The notes below the pieces were generated by a model. The model had not been told where the DNA came from. It was given only the letters and a program-made list of their open reading frames with translations, and searched no databases. Source: Bergeyella sp. (lineage in GTDB: Bacteria; Bacteroidota; Bacteroidia; Flavobacteriales; Weeksellaceae). From it: a stretch of 64,000 nt of DNA. The translations under genes and the position numbers were made by a program. The DNA lies in the NCBI GenBank assembly GCA_030263285.1, contig SZYB01000003.1, positions 62,001-126,000 on the forward strand. The letters run 5' to 3'. Shown here in pieces: positions 63,079 to 64,000 of the stretch. The number at the start of each line of letters is the position of its first letter. Position 1 is the first letter of the stretch.

Positions 63079-64000
63079 ATGGAGGAGGAATTTATAAGTT
63101 GCTCAAGTTATCATATAAAAAATCATCAGGTGTCTTCGGTGTGTTCTTCCAATATTGCTCTTATCAAATATTGGGGGAAATACAAAAATCAGATTCCCGC
63201 CAATCCGAGTATAAGCTATACTTTGGATCGTTGTAGAACACAAACAAATATTGAATTTACAAAAGGAGCACCTTTTTCCGTAAAAGTGTTTCTTTCTGGG
63301 AAAAGGGAGGTGTCATTTTCGGAGAAGATAGAAAAATATTTTCGGGGGGTTTCCAGGTATCTTCCATGGGTAGAGGAGGGGAGGTATGTGATTACGACAG
63401 AAAATACCTTTCCGCACAGTTCTGGTATTGCGAGCAGTGCCTCGGGTTTTGGTGCAATAGCAAAGTGTTTGGTGCAACTGGATACGTCTTTTGGTCAACC
63501 CCAAGAGCCTGCTTTTGAAACGAAGAAGGCCAGTTTTTTGGCAAGATTAGGCAGTGGGAGTGCTTGCAGAAGTCTGTATAAAGGATTAGTAGTCTGGGGA
63601 AAGACAGAAGGTTTGGCAGGGAGTTCGGATCTTTATGCCGTTGTCTATCCGCCCGATAAGGTGCATCCGGTTTTTAAGAATTTTAATGATTGGGTGCTTC
63701 TTATCCATAAGGGGCAGAAGATGGTTTCGTCTACTTTGGGACATAGCCTTATGGAAAATCATCCTTATGCAGAAATAAGATTTACCCAGGCTTGCAAAAA
63801 TTTTTCGGACTTACAGAAAATACTTTTGGAAGGTGATATAAAAGAATTTATCCGTTTGGTAGAGCATGAAGCGCTTACCCTTCATGCCCTGATGATGATG
63901 AGCCGTCCTGCCTTTATACTCATGAAGAGGGGGACTCTGGAGGTTATAGAAAGGATTTGGTCGTTTAGGAAAGAGACTGGCTTGGATTTGTTTTTCACCC
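63079..64000 (+). CDS. mvaD: diphosphomevalonate decarboxylase (5' part)
   Basis: 307 codons visible; the gene runs off the right edge, where a full enzyme would need about 40 more residues. It converts mevalonate diphosphate to isopentenyl diphosphate, the last mevalonate-pathway step. GHMP-kinase-fold signatures: VCSSNIALIKYWGKYKNQIP (near residue 20-40), ANPSISYTLD, the phosphate loop FPHSSGIASSASGFGAIAKC, and ARLGSGSACRSLYKGLVVWG with the catalytic Asp's neighbourhood. The start ATG 63079 (MEEEFISC) fits the family best; ATGs at 63037 and 63049 in frame are alternatives. Other mevalonate genes must lie further right or elsewhere. Confidence 0.93.
   Translation, partial: MEEEFISCSSYHIKNHQVSSVCSSNIALIKYWGKYKNQIPANPSISYTLDRCRTQTNIEFTKGAPFSVKVFLSGKREVSFSEKIEKYFRGVSRYLPWVEEGRYVITTENTFPHSSGIASSASGFGAIAKCLVQLDTSFGQPQEPAFETKKASFLARLGSGSACRSLYKGLVVWGKTEGLAGSSDLYAVVYPPDKVHPVFKNFNDWVLLIHKGQKMVSSTLGHSLMENHPYAEIRFTQACKNFSDLQKILLEGDIKEFIRLVEHEALTLHALMMMSRPAFILMKRGTLEVIERIWSFRKETGLDLFFT

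Overview
This window is a chromosomal segment from an AT-rich member of the Bacteroidota, most likely class Flavobacteriia (order Flavobacteriales; a Weeksellaceae/Chryseobacterium-type lineage is my guess, not proven). The evidence is: the rpoC-DUF3467 junction; a giant surface protein ending in a type B sorting domain of the type IX secretion system; a complete Bat (MoxR/DUF58/VWA/TPR/BatD) operon; menaquinone genes; mevalonate-pathway diphosphomevalonate decarboxylase; an OlsF-type aminolipid synthase; and many upstream boxes matching the Bacteroidota -7 promoter element TAnnTTTG. I see no prophage, intact insertion sequence, CRISPR array or plasmid gene. There is one tRNA (Phe, GAA).

Layout. 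1-4.4 kb: 3' end of rpoC, DUF3467, a DUF3298-type lipoprotein, a lipid kinase, a methyltransferase and a YHS-domain lipoprotein. 4.4-5.8 kb: a decayed stretch containing the wreck of an outer-membrane beta-barrel (TonB-receptor type) gene. 5.8-12 kb: tag, hutH, a 48-bp perfect loopless palindrome, uvrC, an EamA transporter, a PepSY protein. 12-18.3 kb: cbpA-cbpM and the 5-kb repeat-rich secreted protein. 18.3-22.3 kb (minus strand): menC-glnS-MFS. 22.4-26.7 kb: a glycosyltransferase followed by a tightly coupled carrier protein/SDR/adenylating ligase/hexapeptide acyltransferase cassette, the best candidate here for an under-described biosynthetic system. 27-35.2 kb: fbp, aspartate kinase, OlsF-like lipid synthase, tRNA-Phe, thioredoxin-domain protein, FtsX-type permease, cystathionine beta-synthase-like enzyme. 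35.2-41.6 kb (minus strand): dinB-rlmB-DUF6263-DUF4834-yfhO-glycosyltransferase. 42-50.4 kb: Bat operon plus marC. 50.4-58.5 kb (minus strand): menF-menI, an acyltransferase, PadR/PspC pair, two alpha/beta-hydrolase-fold proteins, pdxJ, a MscS-type channel. 58.5-64 kb: coding remnants, ung, mutS2, an NAD-dependent epimerase and the start of mvaD, which runs off the end.

How the genes fit together. Most are housekeeping: DNA repair (tag, uvrC, ung, mutS2), menaquinone (menC, menF, menI), cofactors and central metabolism (pdxJ, fbp, lysC), and isoprenoids (mvaD). The envelope theme is strong: glycosyltransferases, YfhO, acyltransferases, aminolipid synthase, T9SS cargo, PspC and Bat proteins. 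Several -7 boxes settle start codons; three of them (uvrC, mutS2, the epimerase) end only 4-5 nt before the ATG, which predicts leaderless mRNAs. Decayed coding fragments lie in four of the longer gaps and suggest ongoing gene loss.
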